The position numbers and the translations under genes are program-made. From assembly GCF_902706605.1 (NCBI RefSeq), contig NZ_CACSLH010000003.1, positions 1 through 64,000 on the forward strand: a DNA stretch of 64,000 nt, in the 5' to 3' direction. The notes under the pieces are model-generated. The model saw only the letters and a program-made list of their open reading frames with translations, made no database searches and was not told the DNA's origin. This document shows, one piece after another, positions 16,668 to 23,919 of the stretch (the stretch's first letter is position 1; every line of letters begins with the position of its first letter). This DNA comes from Enterococcus sp. CSURQ0835. GTDB lineage: Bacteria; Bacillota; Bacilli; Lactobacillales; Enterococcaceae.

Positions 16668-18329
16668 TTACAAAGTCTTCCAATTTTTATGTTGCTCAAA
16701 ATAATTCGCTTCCGCAGTCGCCCGGGTAACTAATTCAGCCGGATAGTCAAAGACTTGCAATAACTTGATGGCATTGCGAGTCGTCGCTGGTCCCTCTTTG
16801 ACTCGGTAATCAAATGTGATCCCCTTTTCTACGGAGACTTGTTCTTCAAAATGTAGATTATCACAGTCATTTTTCAAGATCGTCGTCAATTCGATATCAT
16901 GGGTTGCGATCAAGGCCAGACAGTTTGGTTTTGTCAGCCACTTGACGACTGCTGCTGATGCCGCGATGCGTTCGATCGTATTGGTTCCTTTTAAAATCTC
17001 ATCAATGAAGCAATAACATGTGTCTCCCACTTCGACTTGTGTCAACAAACGCTTGATGGCTTTGATTTCCGCTACAAAATAACTATCCCCTTCAACTAGA
17101 TCGTCCTCAACAGCCATTGCACTACAAACATGACCCGACGCTAGTAAAAACTGACGTGCTGTCGTCGTGTTGATCGTTTGAGCCAAAATACAATTGATGG
17201 CAATACTTTTGACGTACGTCGATTTACCAGATGCATTTGAACCGGTAATCAAAGTCGCTTTTTTCCAAGCGATGGGATTGGGGACTGCAGCAGTAACTAA
17301 AGGATGGTAGCTCTCTTGTGCTAGCACTTCATTTTTAGTTGTAAACGTCGGTTGACAAGTCAGTGGCATATACGTTCGGAAATTCAAAATCGCAAGGGCC
17401 ACTTCTAACTGACCAAGAAGTTCCCAAAGTTTCACCGCTTCTGAATTGTAGACACTGATTTTTTTCAAAACATAGTTATACGAAATAAACGGCAGCATAA
17501 AAATGAGATTGAATAATTCAAAAATTATTTCCGCTTCGCTGTTCGCCTTGATTCGAAAAGAAAAAGCCCAATGCTCGATTCCTTTGAAAGCTTGGACTTG
17601 TTTTGCTATTTGTTGTTGCAGCGGTGTTTCCAGTCGGCTCAGTTTATCCGCTGATACGATCGTTTGAACTAAGTAACGCATGCTGTCTAACTCGATTTCT
17701 AAACGGAATTTTTGCGTGTAGTAAAACAAGACATTGATAAAAATACTGAGCAGTGTCAAAATTAAGCCGAGTGGCGGAAAAATAAAAGTCAAACCGATCC
17801 CAACTAATGGCAAGCTACCTAGAAGATAATACCGTCCAACGTTGCCTAACTGTTTTTTACTTCCTTGCGCTAAATAATCTTTTGAATGATTTTGATCTTG
17901 TTTACCAAGATCAGCAAATAAAGACTGGACTTGCTCTCGAAGTGCTGGGTTAGCCGTAAAAAATTGGATCAATTCTTCATATTGTTCGGCTTGGCCAAAA
18001 TTATAATTTCGCAATTGCTGATACAACGCTTCTGACCCGACACTGGAATACGTCAAATTCAACTGCTGGAACACTCCCCACAGATCCAGATCCTCCCAAG
18101 TCAAATCATCTACCTTAGCATCAAACGTTTGATATATTTGCGCATTCAACCAAGCCGCTTTTAAACTTTCTTCACTATCCGATTGAATATAAGAAGCACT
18201 CTCAGGAACTTTCCCCCATTTTTGGCGGATAGATTGCGTTAATTTTACTCGTGCACGATAATGGGAGAAAACTAGTACTAACAAAAGGCCGATTGCACCG
18301 CCCAACAAAAAAATCATTTCAACTTTCAT
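16668..18329 (-). CDS. membrane-anchored MutS-family ATPase
   Basis: A 553-residue MutS-like protein. The C-terminal ABC-type ATPase is intact: Walker A TGSNASGKST (about 360-369), Walker B CYCFIDEILKGTN, LIATHDIEL. The DNA mismatch-recognition and connector domains of MutS are missing. Instead there is an N-terminal membrane helix (FLLGGAIGLLLVLVFS) and a hydrophobic pair at about 180-220 (LPLVGIGLTFIFPPLGLILT). This is a Firmicute MutS-related family of unknown role; membrane attachment argues against ordinary mismatch repair. The ATG follows AAAGGAGG, so the open frame before it was not used. The gene stands alone. Confidence 0.85.
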   Translation of the reverse strand: MKVEMIFLLGGAIGLLLVLVFSHYRARVKLTQSIRQKWGKVPESASYIQSDSEESLKAAWLNAQIYQTFDAKVDDLTWEDLDLWGVFQQLNLTYSSVGSEALYQQLRNYNFGQAEQYEELIQFFTANPALREQVQSLFADLGKQDQNHSKDYLAQGSKKQLGNVGRYYLLGSLPLVGIGLTFIFPPLGLILTLLSIFINVLFYYTQKFRLEIELDSMRYLVQTIVSADKLSRLETPLQQQIAKQVQAFKGIEHWAFSFRIKANSEAEIIFELFNLIFMLPFISYNYVLKKISVYNSEAVKLWELLGQLEVALAILNFRTYMPLTCQPTFTTKNEVLAQESYHPLVTAAVPNPIAWKKATLITGSNASGKSTYVKSIAINCILAQTINTTTARQFLLASGHVCSAMAVEDDLVEGDSYFVAEIKAIKRLLTQVEVGDTCYCFIDEILKGTNTIERIAASAAVVKWLTKPNCLALIATHDIELTTILKNDCDNLHFEEQVSVEKGITFDYRVKEGPATTRNAIKLLQVFDYPAELVTRATAEANYFEQHKNWKTL

Positions 18330-18457
18330 GACGGTTCCTCCTTTCATACACCGGCTGCTACTTTTGAACAAATAGTAGTCGTTTTCGTTGCGAGATTCAA
18401 CTATTACGTCAACCTTTTTGACATTTTTCAGTCAGTTTTCCTCCTGCCTTTTCAACT

Positions 18458-18522
18458 AAAAAAGCAGCTAAGTTACTCGTTAACGAATTAAGGTTACCGA
18501 GCTAAACTTAGCTGCTTTTTTT
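18458..18522. terminator. long bidirectional terminator
   Basis: GCAGCTAAGTT pairs with AACTTAGCTGC, with inner pairing continuing through ACTCG/CGAG. A and T runs flank it on both sides. It ends the caspase-like gene on the minus strand. Confidence 0.8.
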
Positions 18523-18526
18523 ATTT

Positions 18527-19708
18527 TTACTGGGCGATCGCGTACCAGCCGATCCCCTCGGCTTGCCAACCGACTCCAACTAACAGATCATTTTCGGCTT
18601 TATTCGTCGTATAATTATGAGCGCCGGCCTTCGCGTTAGGATTGTATTGACGATATAGCGGAACCGAACCTTTTGAATACCAGCCGATTCCTTCATCTTG
18701 CCAACCAAGCGTCTTTAGCTGCTCGCGCTCGCCACTATTTAAAGTATAGTGATGATCGCCGGCATTTGGATTATACAAGCGATAGACTGGGATACCAGTG
18801 CCAGTTTCGGGCGCGTACCAACCGATCCCTTCATCTTGCCAGCCGACTTGTTTCAGTTGATCGCGTTCATTACGATTGCGAGTATAGAAGTGTTCACTAG
18901 AATTAGGATTATACAAGCGATACATCGCAACCGGTTTTTCACCTGCTGTACTAAACACAGTCAAGTTTTGATCAACGATTTGTGAGACTGGTGTCGCATC
19001 TAACATTTTTCCGTAAGTTGCTAAGTACTGATCTAATTCAGTGATCGAAACGTTTCGATCATGATTTGCATCAGCGTTTAAGTAACCATTCGCTCCGACT
19101 TGTGAACTATCAAAGTACGCTTTCATAAAAAAGCCGTAATCTTCTGTCATGTATGAATCTTGGTCTTTACTACAAGCCGCAAACACATTGTATTTTGAAT
19201 TCATAAATTCACCTGAACGAGCTTGGACTTTCGGTGGCTCAAAAGTATTGACAAAATTACGTGCCATCTCAGCTCGTTGGATCAATCCACCTGATTGACA
19301 CGCATCAAGTACGATCACAAAATGTCCTTGGTAACGATCCAGTAATGTTCGTAATTCCGCAAACGTGAAATCCAAGATCCCGTCTTTTTCACCATGAGCA
19401 CTCATTAATAAATAGTTGACATCATCGGCTTTGGCGTGTGAAAAAACACTATCTAATCCTGCGATTACAGCTTGTTTAGACTGATCGGCATCCATGATCT
19501 TATAGGCGGTATAGGGGGCTTGGGGATTTGAAAATTCTTTTTCCGCCATTTTGATCTCCCCGGGAGCAAGCGAATCGGTCCCGTAATTCCGATTGAAATA
19601 CACCCCGTAACGGTCAGCCGCCGAAGCTAAAACTGCGGTTGAAAAAAGCAAACAGAACACGAGCACTGCCAGACCGACAAACGGATAGTACTTTATTTTT
19701 TTAGTCAT
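18527..19708 (-). CDS. secreted caspase-fold (clan CD) protease-like protein with EF-hand-like loop and three C-terminal repeats
   Basis: A 393-residue exported protein. A signal peptide (YYPFVGLAVLVFCLLFSTAV) precedes a clan CD cysteine-peptidase core: catalytic His in LLMSAHGEKDG (about 105) and Cys in FVIVLDACQSGG (about 137), the HG and DACxSG signatures of caspases, clostripain and gingipain relatives. An EF-hand-like loop DANHDRNVSITE (about 212-223) suggests Ca2+ binding. The C-terminus has three repeats of about 43 residues, each with YRLYNPN or YRQYNPN, an H-x-YT segment and GWQxEGIGWY, as in the DUF5648-type extracellular repeat. The ATG after AAAGGAG was chosen. No obvious substrate or partner gene adjoins it. 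Confidence 0.85.
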   Translation of the reverse strand: MTKKIKYYPFVGLAVLVFCLLFSTAVLASAADRYGVYFNRNYGTDSLAPGEIKMAEKEFSNPQAPYTAYKIMDADQSKQAVIAGLDSVFSHAKADDVNYLLMSAHGEKDGILDFTFAELRTLLDRYQGHFVIVLDACQSGGLIQRAEMARNFVNTFEPPKVQARSGEFMNSKYNVFAACSKDQDSYMTEDYGFFMKAYFDSSQVGANGYLNADANHDRNVSITELDQYLATYGKMLDATPVSQIVDQNLTVFSTAGEKPVAMYRLYNPNSSEHFYTRNRNERDQLKQVGWQDEGIGWYAPETGTGIPVYRLYNPNAGDHHYTLNSGEREQLKTLGWQDEGIGWYSKGSVPLYRQYNPNAKAGAHNYTTNKAENDLLVGVGWQAEGIGWYAIAQ

Positions 19709-19930
19709 TTCTTCTCCTTTTTCTACGAGCTTCATCAACTCAGAATTTAAAATTACACTTCAAATTTTACCGTGGTTTTTTAAGAAGTCAATCTTTAAGA
19801 AAAAAGTTACTATTTATTGAGCAGCTCAATAATTGAGTGAGTTTCGAACGCTCATTCATAAAAAACTTTTCAAAGTGTTTTAAACGTTCCCTTCAAAACC
19901 AACTCGATCCCCACTGAACTTGCTTTTCCT

Positions 19931-20116
19931 TCAGAAAAAAGAAGTATTTAGTCGGCTCCCTAAATACGCTTCGACACTATACATAAAGGAGTCAGTCGGA
20001 TTATACAAAAGCTTCCCGTCTTTTTTTAAATAATAGTGAAAAAGTGCTTCTTCGAATAGATCGGTAAACCCTAAGCCACTTGCTAAAAAACTTGCCTCGT
20101 CAAAAAATTCGATCAT
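19931..20116 (-). CDS. small hypothetical protein, 61 aa
   Basis: A 61-residue acidic, aromatic-rich ORF (MIEFFDEASFLASGLGFTDL ... NPTDSFMYSVEAYLGSRL) with GAGGTAAGGA just before the ATG. Its residue mix looks coding and nothing overlaps it on the other strand. Not recognised. It lies between the caspase-like gene and the yjdF terminator; function unknown. Confidence 0.5.
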   Translation of the reverse strand: MIEFFDEASFLASGLGFTDLFEEALFHYYLKKDGKLLYNPTDSFMYSVEAYLGSRLNTSFF

Positions 20117-20286
20117 GTTCCTTACCTCAACTATTTTTTCTCAGTATAGCATAACAGATGGCTTTTTTATCTTTTTGCAGCTTCATTTTGATCTGAATGA
20201 TATTTTTGTTGCAGGATCACTAGTTGACTCTTATCAAATCACCTTATTTCGAAGTGAATTAGTTCACGAAGCGCGCCAACGTTACT

Positions 20287-20334
20287 AAAAAAGCAACACC
20301 TGCCAAATAAACTTTGACAGGCGTTGCTTCAAGC
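20287..20334 (-). terminator. terminator downstream of the yjdF remnant
   Basis: On the minus strand, AAGCAACGCCTGTCA pairs with TTGGCAGGTGTTGCTT, followed by six T. Confidence 0.85.
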
Positions 20335-20414
20335 CGTATGCGAGCATTGAGATTCGAAAAACGTTAAAAAGATTTATCAGTGAGACGAGAGTTTTTTTAA
20401 CGTTTTTACCTTCC

Positions 20415-20828
20415 TCAATGTCCTTTTTTCTTTTCGCGCTTTTTAGCTTGTTTTTGCTGGAAACGTTTGGACTGCTCGACTTGCTTGTTAGCTTTCTGGC
20501 GTTTAGCTTTAGCTTGTTTTTGAATCGCATAAGTTTCTTGTAAAGCCATTTGCGCTTTAGTTGAATAGACTGGTCGCTTTTTTTCTTGATTGACTAGTCA
20601 TTGCAAACGTTTGGGATTGATCCGTTTAACTTTGGTGATTTGTTTTTTTTGCTTCACACTAGGCGTTACGGCTAATAGTTCCGGTAACGTATGGTTGACA
20701 AACGCGAGCACCTCGCCAGCTTTGGGTTCTGCGCCAAAAATATATTTGACGACTTTGACTGTTTCGTTGTCTGTTGCTTCAATGAGTCCACACCAAAAAC
20801 TGCCGTCAAAAAAAATCGTCAGTTTCAT
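20415..20828 (-). pseudogene. yjdF: YjdF/DUF2992-family gene interrupted by an in-frame TGA
   Basis: The first 76 codons (MKLTIFFDGSFWCGLIEATD ... YIFGAEPKAGEVLAFVNHTL ... INPKRLQ) and the last 60 (LVNQEKKRPVYSTKAQMALQ, then a Lys/Gln-rich tail ending KKREKKKGH) lie in one frame. A single TGA at 20598-20600 separates them, where relatives have Arg after NPKRLQ; a CGA to TGA change would explain it. The whole matches Bacillus subtilis YjdF in size and order. Promoter, leader, AAAGGAGGGG ribosome site and terminator are intact, so the break is recent, a sequencing error, or the stop is read through. Function of the family unknown; it is linked to azaaromatic-sensing riboswitches. Confidence 0.8.
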
Positions 20829-20851
20829 GTGAATCCCCTCCTTTAATTTTA

Positions 20852-20935
20852 TTCCACTACACCGGACGACCTGGAGGGAAGGTTACTGACACCACTTAGA
20901 TGCTCCCGGACTACCAACCGAGATGTGTTTTTGTG
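20852..20935 (-). ncRNA. candidate yjdF riboswitch in the 5' leader
   Basis: The roughly 130-base leader between promoter and start holds a block of about 85 bases with far higher GC than its surroundings and several possible pairings (for example CTCGG with CCGGGAG, GGTGTC with GACACC-like segments). Directly upstream of a yjdF homologue, this is where the known yjdF riboswitch, which binds azaaromatic compounds, is expected. The call rests on position and composition, not on a covariance match. Confidence 0.6.
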
Positions 20936-20962
20936 CAATGTTTGATGCTAGCTAGCCACTCA

Positions 20963-20991
20963 AGAATACGAAAAAGTACATAAGCTGTCAA
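20963..20991 (-). promoter_or_regulatory. promoter of the yjdF leader
   Basis: TTGACA, 17-base spacer, TATTCT. The -35 hexamer lies in one arm of the inverted repeat TGTCAAATGAAG / CTTCATCTGACA (20986-21014), which may be a transcription-end hairpin of the NmrA-like gene or an operator. Confidence 0.65.
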
Positions 20992-21033
20992 ATGAAGACT
21001 ACCTTCATCTGACAAAGAGCCCAATTCATTGCT

Positions 21034-21891
21034 TCACTCACAAAAGTCGGCTCGATAGTCTTTCACGTATTGCGCAAATGTAATTGGCTCACGTCCCAAT
21101 ACATCCTTAACTGTCGAAGTAACAGTTTTGGCATTTCCTAACTGGGTGATCAAATACAGCATCACCATCACGTTGACATATTCTTTTTCTATTCCCCGTT
21201 GCAACATCACGCGACGAAATTTTAATAAACTAGGCCGACTGTAAGTCACAGTAAAAGGTAAAATATCGCTCATGATCTGACTAACTTTTTGATAGGTCAA
21301 CGCTTCTGCTCCTGTGATCGCTAATCTTTTCCCTAGATAAGCAGGATCCGTCAAGCAAGTTGCCGCTACTGCTGCGATATCACGAGTGTCAATAAAGCTC
21401 GTTTTCGCGTTCCCCGCCGGGATAAATAAATCGTGCCGTTCTTTGAGATCGAAGCGGTGCGTCGTATTGAGATTTTGCATAAAAAAACTAGGCCGAATAA
21501 AAGTAGATGGAATCGCTAATGCCTCGATCTTTTTTTCAATCTTGTGGTGAGGAGTCATGGGATTTTTTTCAACTCCTAACAGCGAAACAAACACGAGTTG
21601 CTTGATCTGGTGTGCTTTAACTTCCGCTAAAAAGGGAAACATGTCGTGCTTAGGGTCGGCTAATTGCGGTGGCCGAACGAAAAAAACTTTTGCAATACCA
21701 GCTAATGCTGTTTCAAACGTTGCCGGCTGTAAAAAATCAAATGGCCGGCATTCCACGCCTTGTGCTTGCAACGCCGGATGTGGCTTACGAACGCCCGCTA
21801 CGACTGTTTGGTTTTGTTTTTGTAATTGTTCAATCAATGGCCCACCGATATTTCCGGTAGCTCCTAAAACTAAAATTTTTTCTGTTCTCAT
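21034..21891 (-). CDS. NmrA-like NAD(P)-binding protein (atypical SDR)
   Basis: A 285-residue atypical SDR. The glycine motif is GATGNIGG near the N-terminus, with VFVSLLGVEKNP and FIRPSFFMQNL typical of the NmrA / quinone-oxidoreductase-2 group. These proteins bind NAD(P) and act as quinone or azo reductases or redox sensors; the catalytic Tyr of classical SDRs is not evident. Its ATG overlaps the stop of the MarR gene by four bases, so the two are translationally coupled and the MarR protein most likely controls it. Confidence 0.85.
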   Translation of the reverse strand: MRTEKILVLGATGNIGGPLIEQLQKQNQTVVAGVRKPHPALQAQGVECRPFDFLQPATFETALAGIAKVFFVRPPQLADPKHDMFPFLAEVKAHQIKQLVFVSLLGVEKNPMTPHHKIEKKIEALAIPSTFIRPSFFMQNLNTTHRFDLKERHDLFIPAGNAKTSFIDTRDIAAVAATCLTDPAYLGKRLAITGAEALTYQKVSQIMSDILPFTVTYSRPSLLKFRRVMLQRGIEKEYVNVMVMLYLITQLGNAKTVTSTVKDVLGREPITFAQYVKDYRADFCE

Positions 21892-22295
21892 AACTGCTGC
21901 TCCTCCAATTTTTGTAAGACCTGTCGTAACAGTTGTTCTTCTGCTGGTGCTAATGCCTGCATGAATTGGGTTAAAACGTGATCGCTGATTTCTTTTGCTT
22001 GTTGATAGCGGCTTTCGCCTTGTGTGGTCAAACTTAAATGAAATAAACGTTTATCGTTGGGATCTTGCAACTTCGTAATACAGTCTTTTAAAACAAGCCG
22101 CTTAACGATTCCTGAGACAGTCGGCTTATCCATTCCTAGCGCAATGCTCAATTGATTGACGTTACTCGATTGGATCTTCAACTGCTGTAGCACCGCCCAC
22201 TGTTGGACGGTGAGGTCTTCTTTTGTCAAAGCCAGTTGCAATTGATATTTTAAACTACGAGCAGTTGCCATCAATAAATAACCTAAATTTTCCAT
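21888..22295 (-). CDS. MarR-family transcriptional regulator
   Basis: A 135-residue MarR protein with a winged helix at about 35-100: LTVQQWAVLQQLKI, the recognition region INQLSI-type helix followed by GMDKPTVSGIVKRL, then the wing DPNDKRLFHLSLT. It is the first gene of a two-gene unit with the NmrA-like enzyme. Its own promoter overlaps the 16-bp inverted repeat AGTTAGTACACTAACT, an obvious autoregulatory operator. The signal is unknown; quinones, phenols or aromatic acids are usual for this arrangement. Confidence 0.9.
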   Translation of the reverse strand: MENLGYLLMATARSLKYQLQLALTKEDLTVQQWAVLQQLKIQSSNVNQLSIALGMDKPTVSGIVKRLVLKDCITKLQDPNDKRLFHLSLTTQGESRYQQAKEISDHVLTQFMQALAPAEEQLLRQVLQKLEEQQL

Positions 22296-22311
22296 TCTTC
22301 ACTCCTAAATT

Positions 22312-22353
22312 AGTTAGTACACTAACTATAATTTCAAAAAACAGACGAGTCAA
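22312..22353 (-). promoter_or_regulatory. MarR/NmrA promoter with operator
   Basis: TTGACT, 17-base spacer, TATAGT, with the inverted repeat AGTTAGT-AC-ACTAACT (22312-22327) covering the end of the -10 and the transcription start. The -35 also forms part of the terminator arm of the upstream ABC operon. Confidence 0.75.
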
Positions 22354-22367
22354 GTACTGACTGCGTC
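22335..22367 (-). terminator. terminator of the amidase/ABC operon
   Basis: On the minus strand, GACGCAGTCA pairs with TGACTCGTC (one bulge), followed by TGTTTTTTG. Confidence 0.65.
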
Positions 22368-22394
22368 CATTTTTTGAAATTTATCGTTTACTAG

Positions 22395-23063
22395 CTATCT
22401 AACTTCCCCAAAACGTCGATTAAAATAATTTTCTAATCGCGTCTGACCATTTCCAATCGCAAGACAGAGCAACCAATAGATGACCGCCACTAAGACATAC
22501 ATCGACATATAATCAAAGGTTCGTCCACCAATGATTTTGGCTTTTTGAAAAATATCTGGCACGGTAATCATGGCAGCCAGCGAGGTCCCTTTAACTAAAT
22601 CCATCGCTACATTACTAAGCGCCGGGATCGTCAGCCGAAACGCTTGAGGCAAGATCACCCAACGAATGGCTTGAGGAAACGTTTGGCCTAACGCGTAAGC
22701 CGCATCCCATTGTCCGGGGTCGACTCCCGCTAACGCCCCTCGGTAAATTTCACCGATAAAAGCACTGCTAGTCAAACTAAAACAAAGGATCGCAGCTACT
22801 AAAGCTGGTAGTTGATAAGGCAAACCAAAGTAAAGTAGAAAAAGCAACACCAGTGCCGGCACTCCCCGCAAAAATGAAATATAAAAACGAATGATCACTT
22901 TCAAGCCTTTGTTCGGTAATAAGCCTAAGATGGTTAGGCTCAGCCCAATCAAGTTGCCTAAAACAAATGCGGCCAAGCTGATGCCTAACGTATAAATCAA
23001 TCCGCTTAAGACAAATCCCACTGAATCGATCATCAATGAGAGATCAAGTGTTGGGATATACAT
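22395..23063 (-). CDS. amino-acid ABC transporter permease (HisM/GlnP type)
   Basis: A 222-residue inner-membrane permease of the polar amino acid family, with about five helices. Visible are the family segment FLRGVPALVLLFLLYFGLP and the ATPase-contact loop with G in ALSNVAMDLVKGTSLAA. Its ATG overlaps the end of the binding-protein gene by one base. It should form a homodimer with an ATPase, but no ATPase gene lies in the operon, so it must borrow one. Amino acid or amide-derived substrate is likely given the amidase upstream. Confidence 0.88.
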   Translation of the reverse strand: MYIPTLDLSLMIDSVGFVLSGLIYTLGISLAAFVLGNLIGLSLTILGLLPNKGLKVIIRFYISFLRGVPALVLLFLLYFGLPYQLPALVAAILCFSLTSSAFIGEIYRGALAGVDPGQWDAAYALGQTFPQAIRWVILPQAFRLTIPALSNVAMDLVKGTSLAAMITVPDIFQKAKIIGGRTFDYMSMYVLVAVIYWLLCLAIGNGQTRLENYFNRRFGEVR

Positions 23064-23908
23064 TAGTCTGGCGTCACCGTTTTAGTAATCTTCTGTTTTG
23101 GTTTAACCGAAACATCCGTTTTGAAATAGTTTTCCGAGATTTTTTTCATCGTTCCGTCTTTTTCCATTTTTGCTAATGTCTGATCGACTTTTTTTCGTAA
23201 CTCATTATGCCCTTTCACGAATAAGAAACCAGAATGATTGGCATTGAAGTAAACATCTTTTAAAATTTTAACGGGGATCTTAGGTAATGCACTGACCGAC
23301 ATTTTTTGTAAGTAGTAATCATTTAAAATGACATCGGTCCGGCCATTGGCAACGTCTGTCAAATATTGATCATTAGTAGCGTTGTCATAGGTCACTGGTT
23401 GGGCGCCATATTTTTCAGCGATCTTCATATAGCTTGTATTCGGTTCGCCAGCGGCCTTTTTCCCTTTTAGATCTTTTAACGAATGAATGCCGGAATCATC
23501 ACTTTTTCGAACGATCATACTATCAAACGAATATTTGATGGGATCAGAGAGCTGGAATTGTTTAGCTCGCTCACCAGACAAACCAAAATCATTAGCTGCG
23601 AAATCAGTTTCTCCTCGTTTGACCGAAGCAATTTGACCATCTACATTATATTCTTTAAATTTTACTTTGACGCCTAAGCGTTTGCCGACTTCTCGAGCGA
23701 CATCTACATCATAACCGATCAGTTTGTTAGACTCACTATAATAAGAAGAAGGAAAAAGTGTGCCCGAAGTTGCGATCGTTAGTTGCTGTTTTTGCTCTAC
23801 TTTTTTCCAACTGGTATCCGTCTTCGTTTTTCCTTCAGCTAAATGACCGAAAGCTCCCACAGACATCACGCTTACAGCCAAACTTAAAATCAATCTCCCT
23901 TTTTTCAT
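23063..23908 (-). CDS. amino-acid ABC transporter substrate-binding protein
   Basis: A 281-residue family 3 extracellular solute-binding protein. A signal sequence (LILSLAVSVMSVGAFGHLAE) comes first but lacks the lipobox Cys usual in Gram-positives, so anchoring is unclear. Then come TSGTLFPSSYYSESNKLIGY, the ligand Asp/Glu region VDVAREVGKRLGV, and GANDFGLSG-like segments typical of polar amino acid binding. The second gene of the amidase-binding protein-permease operon, 11 bases after the amidase. Confidence 0.85.
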   Translation of the reverse strand: MKKGRLILSLAVSVMSVGAFGHLAEGKTKTDTSWKKVEQKQQLTIATSGTLFPSSYYSESNKLIGYDVDVAREVGKRLGVKVKFKEYNVDGQIASVKRGETDFAANDFGLSGERAKQFQLSDPIKYSFDSMIVRKSDDSGIHSLKDLKGKKAAGEPNTSYMKIAEKYGAQPVTYDNATNDQYLTDVANGRTDVILNDYYLQKMSVSALPKIPVKILKDVYFNANHSGFLFVKGHNELRKKVDQTLAKMEKDGTMKKISENYFKTDVSVKPKQKITKTVTPD

Positions 23909-23919
23909 CTTGTCTCCTC

